Positions 61,671 to 64,000 of a DNA stretch of 64,000 bases are shown in pieces. The translations under genes and the position numbers were made by a program. The notes beneath the pieces are model-generated. The model was given only the letters and a program-made list of their open reading frames with translations. It was not told the DNA's origin and made no database searches. The stretch lies in contig CAXBPC010000011.1 in NCBI GenBank assembly GCA_963977525.1, positions 1 to 64,000 of the forward strand, written 5' to 3'. Numbering within the stretch: the stretch's first letter is position 1; the number at the start of each line of letters is the position of its first letter. This DNA comes from Ancylomarina sp963977525 (GTDB lineage: Bacteria > Bacteroidota > Bacteroidia > Bacteroidales > Marinifilaceae).

Positions 61671-64000
61671 TTATTCTGTTAGACTAATTACTTCGTTAAA
61701 CAGTTTCGCATTTTCTTCTATTTTTTCCTCATTCCCATACACGAAAATGGCATTATGAGACAAGATGTCGACAATCATTTTCTTCATTCCCTTAATGTCT
61801 TCAGAAGTTGTAGATAGCACGGCTTCTCGTTCAGCTTTTAATGCTTCAGGAGTAGTTTTCTCAAAGTAATATCTAATAGCACGCTTTCCTTTTTGTGATG
61901 CAGTCATAGGGCCATCCATTCTAGAGATGGTTCCAATGATATAACGTGTCATTTCTTTAGCATCAGCATCAAATTTATCTAAATAGCTAGGAGTGTTGTT
62001 ATAGTTCTCAAAGGTTTCAGATAGATTAGGGTCACGGTAGGAAGCAAAATAAACATTACCACTTTCCGATATCCCAGCAAAACCACCATATGCACCACCT
62101 ATAACACGTACTTGCTTTTGAAGCCAATCTGTTGAAAGAACTTGATTAAGAACTCTCATTTTCCCATCATATTTATAACCTAGTTTTTTAAAGTCGTAAC
62201 CTTTAACAACATATTGAACTTTCGATGCAGTTTTTAAACCTTCATTTTTCTTTTTGAAATCAAACTTCCAGTCGTTTAGGGTCACAGGCCCTTCTTTTAG
62301 AGTTTCTGCAAAGACTTTAATTCCTTTTTCGTAAGCTATGAAATCGTTCTCATTGCAAGTAACAGAGCCAATCATATTTTCTTTAGTAAAAAGTAATGCA
62401 GCTGTTTTTTCAAGTTTTGTAATAAGTTCTTCGCTTTTAGCATCAAAGTTTTCTGACAAATTGGTGACAAAACGATAGTAATCCAATCCGCTAGTTTCTT
62501 CGCTGTATGCGCCGAATTTTGAATAATACGATCTAAGGCGAGTCCTTGCGTAATTTAAACCGTTGTTTTTAATATCAGAATCAACTCTCGATTGATGACG
62601 AGTAAGAAGTTCTTTCAAGCGATCCTTATCGTTTAACTTCGAATGGTTAATAACTTCGCCAGCTAATTCAAACATACTACTAGCCTTATCAGTTGTAGCT
62701 TTGGTGTAAACTGCGAACTTTGGAATCATCTTATCATCAGAATGCTCCTCAAGGAAGGTCTTTGTGTAAGTACCGAAACCTCCTGTTTGGATATTCAACG
62801 CGTTATCCAGTTCTCCATAAGTATAGTTCTCAGTATTCAATTTCCCTAAGAAAGACGATAGTAATTCTGCATATGGAATAAGATCTTGAGGTAGGGCACG
62901 GATATCGAAAAACAAATTACTATAAAGGATGTTGTTCGTAAACGTATTGTGATGTAATACGTCAATTTCTGAGATGTTTTTCTTATCTATTCCAAACCAC
63001 TCAATATCGCTATTGATATCTGCTAGTTCGAGCATAGGAACACTAGCCATTGCTTCTGGCGTATCTTCTCTTTTCTGATAAGCAATTAACTCCTTGGTTG
63101 AAGCAACTAGCTTTTCCTTATCATCATCACTTAAACTCGCTTTAAATGCTTTTAATTCAGCTTTTGTTTCTTTTGCTAGCTTCGCTTGTAATCCTGGTTC
63201 AGGTTTTAAAACCATTAAGACTGCATGTGGATTGTTAGCTAAATACTTTGTAAGAGTTGTTTCAAGAAGATTTGTTGTTAAAGCTTTTTTAACTTCTTCC
63301 AATGGTTTATTATATTCCAGACCTATGAATGGATCATTCGCAAACATCCAGCTTTGATACGATTGGAATAAATACATCATACCTTTTTGTGGTGTATTGC
63401 CTTCTTTCATATTGAATTCCAAACGGTTTAGGATTCCTTCAATCATTTTTTTATCAAAACCCTTTTCAGCAACCTCTTTCATAGTGGTATAAACAATTTC
63501 TTTAAATCGATCCTTATCCTCTGGGTTAGCATTTTCTATTGTAATTTCGAAAACACCTTGTTTTGATGAGTTATAATAGGCACTTATGTCTCTACCAATA
63601 CCAGCTTCTTGTATTGCTAAGCGTAGTGGAGCAGACTCGTGATTGACTAGAGCATCAGATAAGACATCAAAAGTTAATCCTAAAGCTACATCAGCACCTT
63701 TACCAGCTACAATACTTAAATCTAAGAAAGTCTTGTCTTTCGTAGAAGCACCTTCTGCCACAGCATAGCTTTTCTCTAATTCCTTCATTTTATCAAAAGG
63801 CTTTTGAAGAGGTATTTCTATTTTTTCTGTTGATAAATCATACTTAGATAAATATTCTTTATCGATAAACTGAAGTTCTTCATCTAAATCAGCAGAACCA
63901 TAAAGCAATATGTAGCTATTACCAGGATGGTAGTACTTTTTGTGGAAATTCACAAAAGCTTCCTGAGTAAGTTGTGGAATAGCTTTTGGATAACCTCCTG
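61671..64000 (-). CDS. M16C-type metalloprotease (presequence-protease-like), 5' end outside window
   Basis: At least 776 residues are present and the frame is open to the window edge, so the first ATG (63953) is not the start; GYPKAIPQLTQEAFVNFHKKYYHPGNSYILLYG runs through it. The layout matches the last three quarters of a PreP-like M16C peptidase: a long helical hairpin (residues ~50-300) and two more homologous domains (VRVIGGAYGGFAGIS, SYRDPNLSETFENY). The zinc motif HxxEH lies in the missing part. It degrades unfolded peptides and signal peptides. Confidence 0.88.
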   Translation of the reverse strand, partial: GGYPKAIPQLTQEAFVNFHKKYYHPGNSYILLYGSADLDEELQFIDKEYLSKYDLSTEKIEIPLQKPFDKMKELEKSYAVAEGASTKDKTFLDLSIVAGKGADVALGLTFDVLSDALVNHESAPLRLAIQEAGIGRDISAYYNSSKQGVFEITIENANPEDKDRFKEIVYTTMKEVAEKGFDKKMIEGILNRLEFNMKEGNTPQKGMMYLFQSYQSWMFANDPFIGLEYNKPLEEVKKALTTNLLETTLTKYLANNPHAVLMVLKPEPGLQAKLAKETKAELKAFKASLSDDDKEKLVASTKELIAYQKREDTPEAMASVPMLELADINSDIEWFGIDKKNISEIDVLHHNTFTNNILYSNLFFDIRALPQDLIPYAELLSSFLGKLNTENYTYGELDNALNIQTGGFGTYTKTFLEEHSDDKMIPKFAVYTKATTDKASSMFELAGEVINHSKLNDKDRLKELLTRHQSRVDSDIKNNGLNYARTRLRSYYSKFGAYSEETSGLDYYRFVTNLSENFDAKSEELITKLEKTAALLFTKENMIGSVTCNENDFIAYEKGIKVFAETLKEGPVTLNDWKFDFKKKNEGLKTASKVQYVVKGYDFKKLGYKYDGKMRVLNQVLSTDWLQKQVRVIGGAYGGFAGISESGNVYFASYRDPNLSETFENYNNTPSYLDKFDADAKEMTRYIIGTISRMDGPMTASQKGKRAIRYYFEKTTPEALKAEREAVLSTTSEDIKGMKKMIVDILSHNAIFVYGNEEKIEENAKLFNEVISLTE

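Overview
The window is AT-rich chromosomal DNA from a Bacteroidota bacterium, probably a marine Bacteroidales/Marinilabiliales relative. This rests on gene content and style: SusD-era style lipoprotein and Sec leaders, PD40 and two-component-propeller proteins, a tricorn-type protease, DUF5808, DUF3360, a BioC/BioG biotin operon, and few Shine-Dalgarno sequences. The species assignment is inference. No rRNA or tRNA gene was seen.

The most striking part is positions about 1284-13181. A row of small, unrelated, same-strand genes is separated by long palindromic repeats of roughly 90-225 bp. Most repeats begin near TAACAAAAGCTAAATTTC and end near GAAACTTAGCAAGACCGTTA. Each gene unit carries its own tag. 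The 7-10 bases starting at GTT on its left are the reverse complement of the bases ending in AAC on its right (GTTATGTGGC/GCCACATAAC, GTTAGCAACA/TGTTGCTAAC, GTTGTGTGTA/TACACACAAC, GTTATGCCCT/AGGGCATAAC, GTTGTGGCG/CGCCACAAC). Tags differ between units. This is the geometry of integron gene cassettes with attC sites (R'' L'' ... L' R'), and two of the repeats keep the fold while changing sequence. No integrase gene is present, so this is an attC cluster without an integrase, or a distal part of a large array. Cargo: a beta-barrel protein, two DUF5694-like lipoproteins, a secreted small protein, a CarboxypepD_reg-like protein, an XRE-membrane regulator paired with a choloylglycine-hydrolase-like enzyme, a TIM-barrel-like lipoprotein, a frameshifted DUF1444 gene and a PD40 lipoprotein. 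A two-gene segment with an S41 protease splits one site. A second, two-cassette array lies at 38555-40640, a remnant site at 44095, and a weaker candidate cassette at 47458-48170. A palindrome-rich dispersed repeat (25425, 38465, 45640, 47270) stands directly before two of the candidate cassettes.

Between the arrays is ordinary chromosome. 13786-22670 has a Cof phosphatase, a C69 peptidase, a truncated hemoglobin, a large propeller histidine kinase, and DUF5808 and DUF3360 genes. 23403-25257 (minus) is an ArsR-MerTP-GDCCVxC-CopZ metal operon without a mercuric reductase. 25262-27815 is rich in repeats around a paralogue of the first gene of the window. 28682-33683 (minus) is a bioA-F-G-C-(orf)-D operon making biotin. 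33780-37645 has a dicarboxylate symporter, RluF, a truncated metallo-beta-lactamase-fold gene and a VOC protein.

40672-48058 holds a dimethylargininase, two histidine kinases with one response regulator, a CDF metal exporter and a SnoaL-like lipoprotein. 48446-55082 has a tricorn-type protease, then a KamA-like radical SAM enzyme beside a diflavin reductase that could supply its electrons. 55124-61509 (minus) is a surface-oriented group: a kinase-fold-like secreted protein, a metallophosphatase, a DUF3179 lipoprotein, an outer-membrane protein, and an ECF sigma factor with a probable anti-sigma partner. The window ends inside an M16 metalloprotease gene.
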